The notes under the pieces were generated by a model. The model ran no database searches, was not told the origin of the DNA, and worked only from the letters and a program-made list of their open reading frames with translations. Positions 51,147 to 60,290 of a stretch of 64,000 nucleotides of DNA are shown one piece after another. Source of the DNA: Fimbriimonas ginsengisoli (lineage in GTDB: Bacteria > Armatimonadota > Fimbriimonadia > Fimbriimonadales > Fimbriimonadaceae). Positions within the stretch are counted from its first letter, which is position 1. Every line of letters starts with the position of its first letter. The stretch covers positions 35,647 to 99,646 of the forward strand of contig JACOSL010000022.1 of NCBI GenBank assembly GCA_016179045.1. Direction: 5' to 3'. The translations under genes and the position numbers were made by a program.

Positions 51147-52761
51147 CTCCCAAATAGACCTTCAGGCCGGCGACGATGGCCTTGGCCGCGTTCTCTTTGA
51201 ACTGGGGCGTGGCCATGACTGCCCGGTCGTACTCGTTGCTGAGGAATCCCATCTCGATCAGCACCGCTGGAACTTTGGCATGGCGAAGCACGGAAAAGCC
51301 GGAATGATAAATCTTCGTATCGCTCCAGACCCCGAGACTCGGCAAGTGGCTGACAAGTGCGATCTCATGCTGGATGCATTCGGCCAGAACCTGGCAGGTC
51401 GGGTCGTGCTCGTGTATGAACGTGATCCCACCAGTTGAACTCGTGTTCTGCCCGTTCGAATTGATGTGGATTGAGAGGAAGAAGTCGGCGCCGCTCCGGT
51501 TTGCTACCTCGCTCCGGTCGGGTAGAGGAATGAATTCGTCGGTGCGGCGGGTCATGATGACGGTCGCGCCCTCTTCGCCTAGCCGCTCGGCGGTGAGCTT
51601 GGCGATTTCCAAGGTCATCAATTTCTCGATTAGCGAGCCATCGGGCGCCTTGGCGCCAGTATCGTGGCCGCCATGACCAGCATCCACGACTACGGTGCGC
51701 CCCGCCAGCCGCCCGTTCCCGATGTTTGGCTTGAACAATCGCAATCGAACTTCGTTTCGGGTGCCCGATACCTCCACCCCGAATGGCCGTGGAAGCTTGA
51801 TCACGATCACCGCCCCGGGCCTATCTTGGCGTACCGCGATTTCCACGATGCTGCTTGAGGCGCTCTTGGGCGGCGCGTCGGTGAGGATCAGTCCGGGTAA
51901 GAGAATCTCGACCACCGTGGGATCTGGCCTGCGGACGGCGGGGGACGCATCGAGCAGAACGGGGAGCCGGAACGTTCCAACGAGGCTGCTCGTAGAGTCG
52001 GATTCGACCTGGAACGAAAGCGGGCCGAACTGGGTGGTTGGAGGAGCGCTGGGAAGCACGCCGCCTACGCTTCCTTCGTCGGGCTTGTTTGTGGGCGGCA
52101 CGGCCGGAGCCGGCGCTGGCTGAGCCGCGGGAACCTCCTGCGGGCTGGCGAAAGTCCAGCGAAACTTGGCGGTGGGGGTCTCGACCGACTCCGGCACCGC
52201 CGGCATCGCATCGGCCTCAATCGTCAGCCTCGCCACGTCGTCTCGGACCTGCTCGATCTTTGCTCCAGTCCTAAGCGCCAGCGTTGCATCGGATTGGTAT
52301 CGCGCTCCCCGAAAGTCGATGACTATGCGGTTTGGCGACTCGTGGAAGGAGAACGCTGCCCGAACCGGAAGGCCTGCCTCGACTGTAGCGGAGGAGGCAT
52401 CAACGGTCGCTGACCGAATGATTGACAGAACGCGAAGACGGTCCCCGTCCTGCCATTCGGAAGTGCCGCCGAGGGCAGCCACCGCTTTTCGCAACGCTAG
52501 ACACGGAGCGCCGGAGAACGTGCGCGCCGCCACCTCAGCCTCTTGTCCGAAGGCGTGGATCTGCGCGCGGTCGTCTGAGAACTCGACGTCCCAGCCAAGC
52601 TCCTTCGCGGCGGCGGCGGGCACGAAGCACTCGTCGGCGAGCCGGTAGCACGGCGCTTTCAGCGTGCCGACGTAAGTGAAGACAACCTGGGCGGAGCGGG
52701 TTTGCCCCACCGCGGTCGCCAGCGCCATCCATGGCATCAGGGCGATAAAGATACGCTTCAT
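51124..52761 (-). CDS. N-acetylmuramoyl-L-alanine amidase (Amidase_3) with N-terminal binding domains
   Basis: 545 residues: signal peptide (IFIALMPWMALATAVGQ), a copper-amine-oxidase-N-like module (about 30-110), two AMIN-like beta regions (about 115-180 and 245-335), a Pro-rich linker and the amidase domain (about 345-545). Zinc and catalytic residues are in VVVDAGHGGHDTG, IEKLMTLEIA, SIHINSN and LIEMGFLSN. It cleaves the amide bond between MurNAc and L-Ala. It is the first gene of a pair with GerMN and is divergent from the tRNA-Val gene. Confidence 0.93.
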   Translation of the reverse strand: MKRIFIALMPWMALATAVGQTRSAQVVFTYVGTLKAPCYRLADECFVPAAAAKELGWDVEFSDDRAQIHAFGQEAEVAARTFSGAPCLALRKAVAALGGTSEWQDGDRLRVLSIIRSATVDASSATVEAGLPVRAAFSFHESPNRIVIDFRGARYQSDATLALRTGAKIEQVRDDVARLTIEADAMPAVPESVETPTAKFRWTFASPQEVPAAQPAPAPAVPPTNKPDEGSVGGVLPSAPPTTQFGPLSFQVESDSTSSLVGTFRLPVLLDASPAVRRPDPTVVEILLPGLILTDAPPKSASSSIVEIAVRQDRPGAVIVIKLPRPFGVEVSGTRNEVRLRLFKPNIGNGRLAGRTVVVDAGHGGHDTGAKAPDGSLIEKLMTLEIAKLTAERLGEEGATVIMTRRTDEFIPLPDRSEVANRSGADFFLSIHINSNGQNTSSTGGITFIHEHDPTCQVLAECIQHEIALVSHLPSLGVWSDTKIYHSGFSVLRHAKVPAVLIEMGFLSNEYDRAVMATPQFKENAAKAIVAGLKVYLGDVKTAAR

Positions 52762-52881
52762 CCTGAGCGTTGCGTGAATTGTACAGCTTTTCCCATAATC
52801 CTCGTACTGCAGCCGCGCAATCCACCCATAGGCAGCCTTGCCTGATGGGACGTCCCGGCGAGCGGTTGTGTTCTGTCAGTC

Positions 52882-52956
52882 GGGCGATTAGCTCAGTGGT
52901 AGAGCGCCTCGTTTACACCGAGGTGGCCGGGGGTTCGAGTCCCTCATCGCCCACCA
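52882..52956 (+). tRNA. tRNA-Val (anticodon UAC)
   Basis: The 75 bases fold as a tRNA. The acceptor stem is GGGCGAT/ATCGCCC with A and an encoded CCA, the D-arm region is TAGCTCAGTGGTAGAGC, and the anticodon stem CCTCG/CGAGG has the loop TTTACAC (anticodon TAC). The T-arm is GGGGGTTCGAGTCCCTC. It lies between the divergent amidase gene and the MNT/HepT pair; no integrase is visible. Confidence 0.96.
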
Positions 52957-52989
52957 GGCTTGGCTGAACATTTGGCTCGACGAGCCACA

Positions 52990-53313
52990 ATGATGAAAGT
53001 GAGTGCACCGGAAATTCTGGCAGGAAGGGGCATGCAAGTTCAGGCGATCTGCCGAAAGTATTCGGTGAAGCGGCTGCGGCTTTTCGGATCTGCGCTTCGC
53101 GACGACTGGGACCCCGAAACGAGCGACTTCGACTTCTTGGTGGAATTCGGGGAGCCCGAGACGATGGGTGCATTCGACCAACTGATGGGTTTTGTCCTGG
53201 ACATGGAGGGCGTTCTCGGTCGAAGAGTCGACGTTGTGGATTGGAACGCGGCGAAGAACCCTTTCTTCCGTCGCAATGCGGAGAGGGAAACGAGGGAGAT
53301 ATATGCGGCCTGA
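52990..53313 (+). CDS. MNT-type nucleotidyltransferase antitoxin
   Basis: 107 residues with the minimal nucleotidyltransferase motif GSALRDDWDPETSDFDF: GS at 33-34 and the metal-binding SDFD at 45-48. In known type VII systems such proteins AMPylate the HepT toxin next door. The longer ORF start (52960) overlaps only the region after the tRNA; the ATG at 52990 is preferred. It overlaps hepT by 11 bases. Confidence 0.88.
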   Translation: MMKVSAPEILAGRGMQVQAICRKYSVKRLRLFGSALRDDWDPETSDFDFLVEFGEPETMGAFDQLMGFVLDMEGVLGRRVDVVDWNAAKNPFFRRNAERETREIYAA

Positions 53314-53659
53314 GACTGCGGCCGCTTTGCACGACATGGCGCTCGCCGCCTCCCGCATTGCAGAGGCCACCGCCGGCGTAACTTTCGCGGCGTACGAAAA
53401 GACATGGTTGCTGCAATCAGCAGTGGAACGCCAGCTTGGGGTCATTGGGGAGGCGCTAGCAAGGGTTCGGCAGGTGGAACGCGGCTTCTATGATAGATTC
53501 GCCGATGCGGACAAGATTGTCGGGTTGCGCAACATCATTGTTCACGGCTACGACGTCGTGGACCCCCGCGTGCTGTGGTCGATCATCGCCGAGAAGCTGC
53601 CGGCTTTGATGAAGTTGGTCGATGACATGTTGCGCGAGGCTCGCGAGGAAAGGCTCTAG
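53303..53659 (+). CDS. HepT/HEPN-family toxin
   Basis: 118 residues, all-helical, with the HEPN ribonuclease motif RX4HXY: R76-N-I-I-V-H81-G-Y83. The helical bundle start (MRPETAAALHDMALAASRIA) is typical. In the known family the Tyr of the RX4HXY motif is AMPylated by the MNT partner to neutralise the toxin. It is coupled to the MNT gene by an 11-base overlap. Confidence 0.88.
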   Translation: MRPETAAALHDMALAASRIAEATAGVTFAAYEKTWLLQSAVERQLGVIGEALARVRQVERGFYDRFADADKIVGLRNIIVHGYDVVDPRVLWSIIAEKLPALMKLVDDMLREAREERL

Positions 53660-53786
53660 TTTCGAACTGGACTACTAACGGCGAGCCGTGGACCTCGCAG
53701 GATTCCGCAAACCCTAGCCCGTCCCCTCTGGCGCGCAGGGTCGCGCGCCGATGATCTAGTAACGGGATCGGGCCAGTGGCGGTCCC

Positions 53787-55277
53787 ATGCCTGGCGGTGC
53801 CTTGACCAATCGATTGGAAGCCGACGTTCTCAAGCGTGGCGACCAGCCTAACGTGCTGGTGGTCGAAGACGATCCTGTGTCGGCACTCCTCGTCAAGAGG
53901 CTGCTCGCCGCACAAGAAATCGCGTGCGACCACGCGTTGAACGGAAAGCAAGCGCTCGAGATGCACTCGCAGCGTCCTTACCGGCTCGTGGTTTCGGACT
54001 GGATGATGCCCGAGATGACAGGCATCGAGCTTTGTCAGGCATTCCGCCGCGCCGAAGGAAGCTACGTCTACTTCGTGCTTTGTTCGGCAAAAGGGGAGCG
54101 CGCGGATCGCCAGGAGGCATTCGAGTCGGGGGTGGATGATTTTCTCAGTAAACCTCTCGATCGGGACGAGTTGGTCTTCCGCCTAAAGGTCGCTCGACGA
54201 ATTTTGAGCAGCGAAGACAAGCTCACGTTGCAAAAGGCGGAGTTGGAGCGGGCTAGCGAAACCCTGCGCACGATGAACGCCAATCTGGAAATGGCATCGC
54301 GGCGCTTTGAAGAACTGTTCAACGGTCTGCCCGTCGCTTGCTTCACCTTCGATGAGGCGGGCCTGCTTCATGAATGGAACCGGGCCGCCGAAGAGAAATT
54401 TGCGATCGAGCCCGGCAGCGCGTTCCAAAGCCCGATCTGGAAGATCATTCCCACCGTGAGCAACGATCTCTGGACCGGCGAGATGGTCAAGAAGATCTTC
54501 CGCGAAAACGGTATGCCTCCGACGGACTGGAGCTACACGACGCCGGAGGGCGAATACCGGGCCTTTGCATGCACGGTGTTTACGCTCAAGGATGAAAGCG
54601 GGCGACCGATTGGCGCGATTTCCGCGAACCTGGACATCACCGATCGGCAGCGGGCTCGGCAGCAGATCGAGGAGCAAATGAGGCAGATCAACGAGTTTGC
54701 CGGCCAACTGGAAGTGCAAAAGCACGCTCTCGAGGAGGCGAACCAGCTCCTGGCTTTGCGGGCTGACACCGATGGTCTAACCGGTCTGTTGAACCACCGC
54801 CGCTTCCACACCGACTTTGAGCGGGCCTTCGAGGAAGCCCGCCGCGACGACCGAGCCCTTTCCGTGATTCTCCTCGACGTGGACCATTTCAAGACGTACA
54901 ACGACAGCTATGGCCACCAGGCAGGGGACGAAGTTCTGCAGGCCTTCGCCTCTTTGCTCAAAGCGACATCTCGCCGAAACGAAATACTCGGCCGCTATGG
55001 CGGCGAGGAGTTCGCCATGGTGCTGCAAGGCTGTGCGCGCGCGCCATCGGTCACGTCGGCCGAGCGTTTTCGGGTGGCGATCGAGGGGTATGAATGGGGT
55101 GATCGCCCCGTCACCGCCAGCTTTGGGGTGGCCACCCTCAATCCGAAGGCGTCCTCCGCGCGGGAGTTGCTGCGCTGGGCCGACGAAGCGCTTTACGCCG
55201 CCAAGGCGGCGGGCCGCAACCGTGTGGTCCACTTCGACGACATCGTGGTCCAAGCCGCGGAAGAAAGTGCGGCCTAA
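53787..55277 (+). CDS. REC-PAS-GGDEF diguanylate cyclase
   Basis: 496 residues: a receiver domain (about 22-140, D71 in VVSDWMMPE, Lys in LSKPLD), a coiled coil, a PAS domain (about 170-290) and, after another coiled coil, a GGDEF domain (about 325-480). The active site reads GGEEF in GRYGGEEFAMVLQG and the substrate motif LLDVDHFKTYNDSYGH is intact. It should make cyclic-di-GMP after phosphorylation. The RxxD inhibitory site is not evident before GGEEF. The upstream 125 bases hold no ORF; a riboswitch was considered and not supported. Confidence 0.94.
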   Translation: MPGGALTNRLEADVLKRGDQPNVLVVEDDPVSALLVKRLLAAQEIACDHALNGKQALEMHSQRPYRLVVSDWMMPEMTGIELCQAFRRAEGSYVYFVLCSAKGERADRQEAFESGVDDFLSKPLDRDELVFRLKVARRILSSEDKLTLQKAELERASETLRTMNANLEMASRRFEELFNGLPVACFTFDEAGLLHEWNRAAEEKFAIEPGSAFQSPIWKIIPTVSNDLWTGEMVKKIFRENGMPPTDWSYTTPEGEYRAFACTVFTLKDESGRPIGAISANLDITDRQRARQQIEEQMRQINEFAGQLEVQKHALEEANQLLALRADTDGLTGLLNHRRFHTDFERAFEEARRDDRALSVILLDVDHFKTYNDSYGHQAGDEVLQAFASLLKATSRRNEILGRYGGEEFAMVLQGCARAPSVTSAERFRVAIEGYEWGDRPVTASFGVATLNPKASSARELLRWADEALYAAKAAGRNRVVHFDDIVVQAAEESAA

Positions 55278-56092
55278 TCGGACTTCAAGGCAGAGACGAC
55301 GATCGCGCTGAGGGGAAGGCGCGTGGGGGCAGGGCCCAATCGATTCTCGAGAGCATCCACAATGAATTGATGCACTTGCTCCGGGCTGGGACCGCTCCGG
55401 TCCTGAAGTTCGAGAACGAGCGGATTTCCGAATACGAGGCCGGTCGCGAAATTGGCGTGGTCGCCGATCGGCCCCTGTTTTCGCACTACTTCAAAGCATA
55501 GATCGTCGAACCCGGCCGCCTCCAACTCCACACGAATGGGATCGAGGGCCGACGATCCGAAGGGCGTTTCATAGAATCGGGGCGGATCGGTGGTGAAGAA
55601 ATGCTCCATCGCATCGCGAAGCGTGAAAACGATGTGCGGGTTCCGCGGTGGAGCGTCCCACACGTTCATGAGGAATTGGCCACCTGCTCGCAGGACTCGG
55701 GCGGCCTCGCTGGCTGCCTTCGCTTTGTCGGGCAGGAACATCCAGCCGAACTGCATCACGACGACATCGAAGCCGGCGTCGTCGAAGGGTAAGGCGAGTG
55801 CGTCGGCTTGGGCCAAGCTCAGCCGGGGCTCCACGCCGACGTTCTGGCGAGCTAGATCGACCATATCCTCATTGAGATCGGTCGCGACTAGGCTGCCGGC
55901 CGTCGGAAGGCGATCAAGGAGGCATCGGGTGACGATCCCCGTTCCGCACGCTAACTCGAGAATCCGAACCCCGGACTTGGGCGTAAATCTCGCCGCGATA
56001 TCCTCCGCATAGGGCTGGAAGATGACCGGGCCCAGGCCGGCGTGGTAGTTGGCGGGAATCGATCCGGTGAAGGCGGTCGGGCTGTATGCCAT
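55274..56092 (-). CDS. Class I SAM-dependent methyltransferase
   Basis: 272 residues with the SAM-binding motif ILELACGTGIVT and the acidic residue in VATDLNEDMVD; FDVVVMQFGWMFLPDKAKA and RVLRAGGQFLMNVWD complete the Methyltransf_11/25-type fold. The substrate cannot be deduced. It is the last gene of the FAH-M16-kinase run (22 bases after the kinase). Its stop overlaps that of the GGDEF gene by four bases. Confidence 0.88.
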   Translation of the reverse strand: MAYSPTAFTGSIPANYHAGLGPVIFQPYAEDIAARFTPKSGVRILELACGTGIVTRCLLDRLPTAGSLVATDLNEDMVDLARQNVGVEPRLSLAQADALALPFDDAGFDVVVMQFGWMFLPDKAKAASEAARVLRAGGQFLMNVWDAPPRNPHIVFTLRDAMEHFFTTDPPRFYETPFGSSALDPIRVELEAAGFDDLCFEVVRKQGPIGDHANFATGLVFGNPLVLELQDRSGPSPEQVHQFIVDALENRLGPAPTRLPLSAIVVSALKSD

Positions 56093-56114
56093 GTTCCGTC
56101 AAGGCTACCCCGGG

Positions 56115-57710
56115 CTATTCTCCGCCGGTCCGCGTAAATTTGACCTCGGCAACGGTCCATCCGAGAATGTCTCCCAGCTTGAAGCGACCCCCGAGGGCGT
56201 GGGTAAGGCTGTCCACGATATGGAGCCCCAGATGTCCGTCGCCTCCTTGCACGAAGCCTTCGGAAAGCCGGTCGCCGCTATTGGAAACCCAGAGCGAGAC
56301 CTCCCCGTCGTTCTCCTCGACGGTAATGTGCACTTCGCCTTGGAGGGCATTCCTGAAGCCGTGCTCCACCGCGTTCTGGAGTAGTTCGTTGAGAATGAGC
56401 GCGATTTGGGTGGCCTGGGTCATGTTGAGGTGGACATCCTCGCCCCTCACCTGAAAACCAACGGATCGTCCTGGCAAGATCAGCGAGTGCTGCTGGTGAT
56501 GAACCAGCATCTCAGCGATCGAGCGGAGGCCGACGTGGTCGAGGTCTTCGCGGCTGAGCAGGTCGTGCACCGAGGCGATGGCAAGGATTCTAGATAAACA
56601 GTCGTTGAGCGCATCCTCCAGGCTCTTGTAGTTCCCGTGCCTTACCTGCAAACCGAGGAGCGAAGCCACCTGCTGGAGGCTGTTTTTCACCCGGTGGTGC
56701 ATCTCTTGCATGAGCGTGTTGCGCACTTGGAGCTTGGCGTGCTCGATGCTGACCGCCGCCTGTTTGGCCAACGTCTCCAGCGCGCGAACTTCGTCGGGCG
56801 GGAATTCGCGCACCACCGTCGTGTAGCAGGTCATCACGCCCACGGGACGGTCCTGGATCATCAGCGGCACGCAGATCATCGAACGCAGGCCTTGCTCGGC
56901 GGCGAGCTCATGGCCGATGTAGTCCTGTTCGAGTTGCACGTCGGGCACGATGACCGTCCGGCCCAAGTCGATCGCGCGGCCGGCGATCGATTCGCCCAGC
57001 TTGATCGCGCGCTTGCGCTGGTAACCCTTCGATGGCGCTTGGGTGGCGCGGAGCACCAACTCCTGACGCCTTTCGTCGAGCAGGCGCACCGTGCAGACTT
57101 TGTAGTTGAATTGTTGCGCGGTGAGGTTGACCAGCAATTGGAGAATCTCTTCCAGGTAGGGGCTAGTCGCGATGGTTCGAGACACTTCACTCAGGGCGCC
57201 GAGGGGCGTGGATTGGGCCCCGGTCCGAAAGGCGCTTCGATAGGCCTGAATGGACTGGGCGCAAACTTGGGCAAGCCGCATGAGGTCTTCTCGCTCGCGC
57301 TTCAGCGTCTTCCACGGCATTGAGCGGCGGAGCAACGTGACGCCGAAAGCCACGTTTCCTTGCTTGAAAGGGAGCACCGCGCCGCCCTCGCATTCCCGAT
57401 CGTCGATGCCGGGCACGGTGGCAAAGTCGGGATGGTCGTAGGCGCGCTGGAGCAAGAAAATAGGCTCGCCGCTGGCGAGAGCTTTGCCGCAAATGCCCAC
57501 GCCCGGCCCCATCTTTAGCCGCAAATTCATCTCCGGGGCAAGGGTGCTGGCACGGAGCACAAGCTGATCTTGAGCATCGCGAAGCATGATGTCGGCAGAG
57601 GTGGCGTGAGTCCGCCGCACCATCAACGCCGCGAGTTCGGCTAGGAGTTCGTCTTCTCCGCCCACACTCGAAAGCAGGTCGAGCGCTTCTTCCTCGGCCG
57701 TTGGATGCAT
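56115..57710 (-). CDS. Cytoplasmic histidine kinase with two GAF domains and HisKA_2
   Basis: 531 residues with no membrane helix: GAF 1 (about 20-160), GAF 2 (about 185-325), HisKA_2 with LMQEMHHRVKNSLQQVASLL (H in EMHHRVKN), and HATPase_c (NELLQNAVEHGFRN; GDGHLGLHIVDSL). This HisKA_2 type often pairs with single-domain or PhyR-type regulators. It lies 10 bases after the M16-peptidase gene. No response regulator is adjacent, but the single-domain regulator at 59865 is close. Confidence 0.92.
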   Translation of the reverse strand: MHPTAEEEALDLLSSVGGEDELLAELAALMVRRTHATSADIMLRDAQDQLVLRASTLAPEMNLRLKMGPGVGICGKALASGEPIFLLQRAYDHPDFATVPGIDDRECEGGAVLPFKQGNVAFGVTLLRRSMPWKTLKREREDLMRLAQVCAQSIQAYRSAFRTGAQSTPLGALSEVSRTIATSPYLEEILQLLVNLTAQQFNYKVCTVRLLDERRQELVLRATQAPSKGYQRKRAIKLGESIAGRAIDLGRTVIVPDVQLEQDYIGHELAAEQGLRSMICVPLMIQDRPVGVMTCYTTVVREFPPDEVRALETLAKQAAVSIEHAKLQVRNTLMQEMHHRVKNSLQQVASLLGLQVRHGNYKSLEDALNDCLSRILAIASVHDLLSREDLDHVGLRSIAEMLVHHQQHSLILPGRSVGFQVRGEDVHLNMTQATQIALILNELLQNAVEHGFRNALQGEVHITVEENDGEVSLWVSNSGDRLSEGFVQGGDGHLGLHIVDSLTHALGGRFKLGDILGWTVAEVKFTRTGGE

Positions 57711-57720
57711 CGCCTCGTTC

Positions 57721-58950
57721 CTACGTCGGCGGCCCGATCGCGGTCGTGCTCACGAGGACGGGATCGAGGGTGCGACGGGCAAGCGCGATGATCTGATCGT
57801 TCGTGACCGCCTCGAGTTTTCCGAGCGTTTCTTCGATCGGTATGTCGCGGCCATGGTTGAGCTCGTTCCGGCTCATGCGCATCATCCGGCCGCTCATGCC
57901 TTCGAGGGCCAACACGAGCCCGCCCGAAAGGTTGCGCTTGGTGCGGGCCATCTCGCCCTCGTCGAGGCCATCCTTCATGACCTTTGCGAACTCTATACGC
58001 ACGAGTTCTTGCACCTGGTCCCAAGTCTGTGGGCTCGTACCGCCGTACACGGTGTACGCGCCCCCCGCCGAATAGTTGAGCGTGTAGCTGCCGATGGCAT
58101 AAACCAGGCCGCGCTTTTCGCGAATCTCCTGAAAAAGGCGGCTGCTCATGCTTCCGCCGAGCGCCGCATCGAACACGCACATAGGATAGAAGTCGTCGTC
58201 ATACAGCGAGCATCCATCCGAGCCGATGCAAAAGTGAACCTGCTCGACGTCTCTGGGGACATATTCGGACGCCGACTTGCCGGCGGGGCGGGGCAGGGGC
58301 GCCTCGCCGTCGCCCGGGGCAAGAGAACCGAGCGCCGATTCAGCCGCCTCTTGCACCGTTTCCGGCGTAACATTGCCCGCCACCGCAAGCAGGATGTTCT
58401 CGCCGTGGTAACGCCGCTCCATGTACCCGGCCAGGTCGTCGCGTTTGAACGAGCTGACCGATTCCGGCGTGCCGATGATGGGCAAGCCAAGCGGGTGGTT
58501 CCGCCAGCGATGCTGCAGGTGGAGATCGTGCACGTGGTCGCCGGGCTCGTCCTCGCTCCGCTTGATCTCTTCGAGCACCACGCCTTGTTCGCGTTTGAGC
58601 TCATCCGGGGCGATGAGGCTGTGCCGCATCATGTCGGTGAGCACGTCGATTCCGACGCCCACGTCGTCCATCAGCACCCGGCAGTAGTAGCAAGTGGCTT
58701 CCTTATCGGTAAAGGCGTTGAGGGCGCCGCCGCGCCCTTCGATCTCCTCCGCGATTTGCTTGGCCGTGCGCTTGGCCGTGCCCTTGAAGAGCATGTGCTC
58801 GATCAGGTGGGTGATTCCTGCTTCGTTCGCGCGCTCGTGGCCGCTGCCCGTCTTGCACCACAGGCCGATTGCGGCTGAGCGCACGTGGCCCACCGGCTCT
58901 ACCAGCACCCGCACGCCGTTGGGCAGGACAGTCTTGATAACGTCGCTCAT
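57721..58950 (-). CDS. M16-family zinc peptidase (processing-peptidase type)
   Basis: 409 residues from the ATG at 58950 (MSDVIKTVLPNGVRVLVEP). It has the inverted zinc motif HLIEH (H48xxEH52; the third ligand Glu lies about 75 residues on, in VVLEEIKRSEDEP), RYHGENILLAVAGN and GGSMSSRLFQEIREKRGLVYAIGS (split). One M16 unit plus its C-terminal half corresponds to the usual length. Targets are unknown. The start overlaps the FAH gene stop (ATGA). Confidence 0.93.
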   Translation of the reverse strand: MSDVIKTVLPNGVRVLVEPVGHVRSAAIGLWCKTGSGHERANEAGITHLIEHMLFKGTAKRTAKQIAEEIEGRGGALNAFTDKEATCYYCRVLMDDVGVGIDVLTDMMRHSLIAPDELKREQGVVLEEIKRSEDEPGDHVHDLHLQHRWRNHPLGLPIIGTPESVSSFKRDDLAGYMERRYHGENILLAVAGNVTPETVQEAAESALGSLAPGDGEAPLPRPAGKSASEYVPRDVEQVHFCIGSDGCSLYDDDFYPMCVFDAALGGSMSSRLFQEIREKRGLVYAIGSYTLNYSAGGAYTVYGGTSPQTWDQVQELVRIEFAKVMKDGLDEGEMARTKRNLSGGLVLALEGMSGRMMRMSRNELNHGRDIPIEETLGKLEAVTNDQIIALARRTLDPVLVSTTAIGPPT

Positions 58951-59723
58951 GGCGCCACCTTCAGCGCGAGCGCGCCCAGGTGGTCGATGGCGCACGCGAT
59001 CTCATCGCCCGGCTCCAGCCGGCGCGCTGGATCGGCAGCCCGAGGAATCGGCCCGAGCAGCAGCAGGTCTCCTGTGGCAAGCGGCGCCGACTCTGAGGCG
59101 GTTGCGATCGCCTGGGCGGGCGTCCAGGGAAGCTCGCACGCGCTCCCCCTGCGCGCCTCGACTCCGTTGATGCGCATGGCCGCGCCCAGATTGTAGCGAC
59201 GCCCCGCCGGTGTGTTCTCGGCCAGATCGTCTAGCTCCTCGGGGGTTGTGAGGGCGGGCCCGACCGCGATCGCCACATCGCGGCTGCGTCCGGGACCCGT
59301 TTGCGCCGTCCGCTCCTCGCGCTCGGCATCCCGGGCGACGAGCGAACACGCGACCATGAAGCCGAGAACCGCCTCATCGGCCAGCTCCACCGGAATGTTC
59401 GAACCTTGGCCGCCAATGACAATGGCGAGATACATCTCCACATCCAGGTTGCCGCTGAACCCGGGCCAGGGGACGATCATGTTTGGCCCGATCACGCTGG
59501 ACGGATTGCCATAGGAAACGATGGGACCGCCTGTCTCGAAGCCGGGTCCGAAAAACCATCGCACGCTGGGTGGCCGCCCGATGGGGGCGAGCAGGCGCGC
59601 GGCGGAAGCCTCGTGAACGCCGACCGGGGTGGCGCCGTCAGTCTCATACAGCTTCGGTCCTCGCACGATGCCGGTGCGGATCTGGCCAGGGCTGTCGAGC
59701 AACTCGAATCGGCAGAGTTTCAA
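58947..59723 (-). CDS. Fumarylacetoacetate hydrolase-family protein
   Basis: About 258 residues starting at a TTG (MKLCRFELLDSPGQIRTGIV). The large in-frame extension to 60482 is the antisense of the response regulator and intergenic DNA. Family features are SVIGPNMIVPWPGFSGNLDVEMYLAIVIG (in pieces), LADEAVLGFMVACSLVARDAE (split) and the C-terminal GDEIACAIDHLGALALKV. FAH proteins cleave or decarboxylate beta-diketone or oxo-acid compounds with Mg or Ca. The substrate is not resolvable, and a TTG start without a strong ribosome site lowers confidence in the 5' end. Confidence 0.85.
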   Translation of the reverse strand: MKLCRFELLDSPGQIRTGIVRGPKLYETDGATPVGVHEASAARLLAPIGRPPSVRWFFGPGFETGGPIVSYGNPSSVIGPNMIVPWPGFSGNLDVEMYLAIVIGGQGSNIPVELADEAVLGFMVACSLVARDAEREERTAQTGPGRSRDVAIAVGPALTTPEELDDLAENTPAGRRYNLGAAMRINGVEARRGSACELPWTPAQAIATASESAPLATGDLLLLGPIPRAADPARRLEPGDEIACAIDHLGALALKVAP

Positions 59724-59774
59724 CTTGGAAGGCAGGTTACCTGGGGCCTGCCCAGCCCACCGCGCACTCCCGAT

Positions 59775-59803
59775 TTGACATCGCCTGGCAGATGCGGTAG
59801 CAT
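59775..59803 (+). promoter_or_regulatory. Sigma-70-type promoter for the response regulator
   Basis: TTGACA at 59775-59780, a 17-base spacer and TAGCAT at 59798-59803. The -35 is perfect and the spacing ideal; the -10 matches 4 of 6. It lies 62 bases upstream of the ATG of the regulator at 59865. Confidence 0.6.
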
Positions 59804-59864
59804 GGCCTTCGGTCGCTTCGGCTCGGTCGGAGCGCAGCGCCAAAGCTGAAGGACATAAGCAAGA

Positions 59865-60290
59865 ATGCCTCAGACCCCGCTCAAAGTTCTCGTGTGCGAT
59901 GACGAGAGACACATCGTGCGGCTGATCCAGGTGAACCTGGAGCGCCAGGGCTATACGGTAGTGACCGCTTTCGACGGAAAGGAGGGGCTGGAGAAGATTC
60001 GAACCGAGAAGCCCAACCTCGTGGTGCTCGATGTGATGATGCCCTACATGGACGGCTTCGAGGTGCTCAAGACTATCCGCCGCGAGCCGGAAACCGAGAA
60101 CTTGCCCGTCATCATGCTCACCGCCAAGGCCCAGGACAAGGACGTGTTTGAGGGCTATCACTACGGCGCGGACATGTATCTCACCAAGCCGTTCAACCCG
60201 ATGGAGCTCGTCACCTTCGTGAAGCGCATCGCGGCGGGCACCGATATCGACCCCAACGGCGCGGGCGGGCCCAAGCGCTTCGACCTCTAG
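59865..60290 (+). CDS. Single-domain response regulator
   Basis: 141 residues: one receiver domain with the acidic pair (CDDER), D56 in VVLDVMMPYMDG, Thr in MLTAKA and Lys in LTKPFNPME, followed by a short Gly-rich tail. There is no output domain, so it probably acts like a CheY/Spo0F-type carrier or protein ligand. A good promoter precedes it. It is divergent from the FAH gene. Confidence 0.93.
   Translation: MPQTPLKVLVCDDERHIVRLIQVNLERQGYTVVTAFDGKEGLEKIRTEKPNLVVLDVMMPYMDGFEVLKTIRREPETENLPVIMLTAKAQDKDVFEGYHYGADMYLTKPFNPMELVTFVKRIAAGTDIDPNGAGGPKRFDL

Noticed and set aside
53660..53786. Possible cyclic-di-GMP riboswitch before the GGDEF gene
   Set aside because: A GCAAACC fragment is present, but the conserved GEMM core motifs and pairing are missing.
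57853..58878. 341-aa plus-strand ORF opposite the M16 peptidase
   Set aside because: Antisense shadow; no family pattern.
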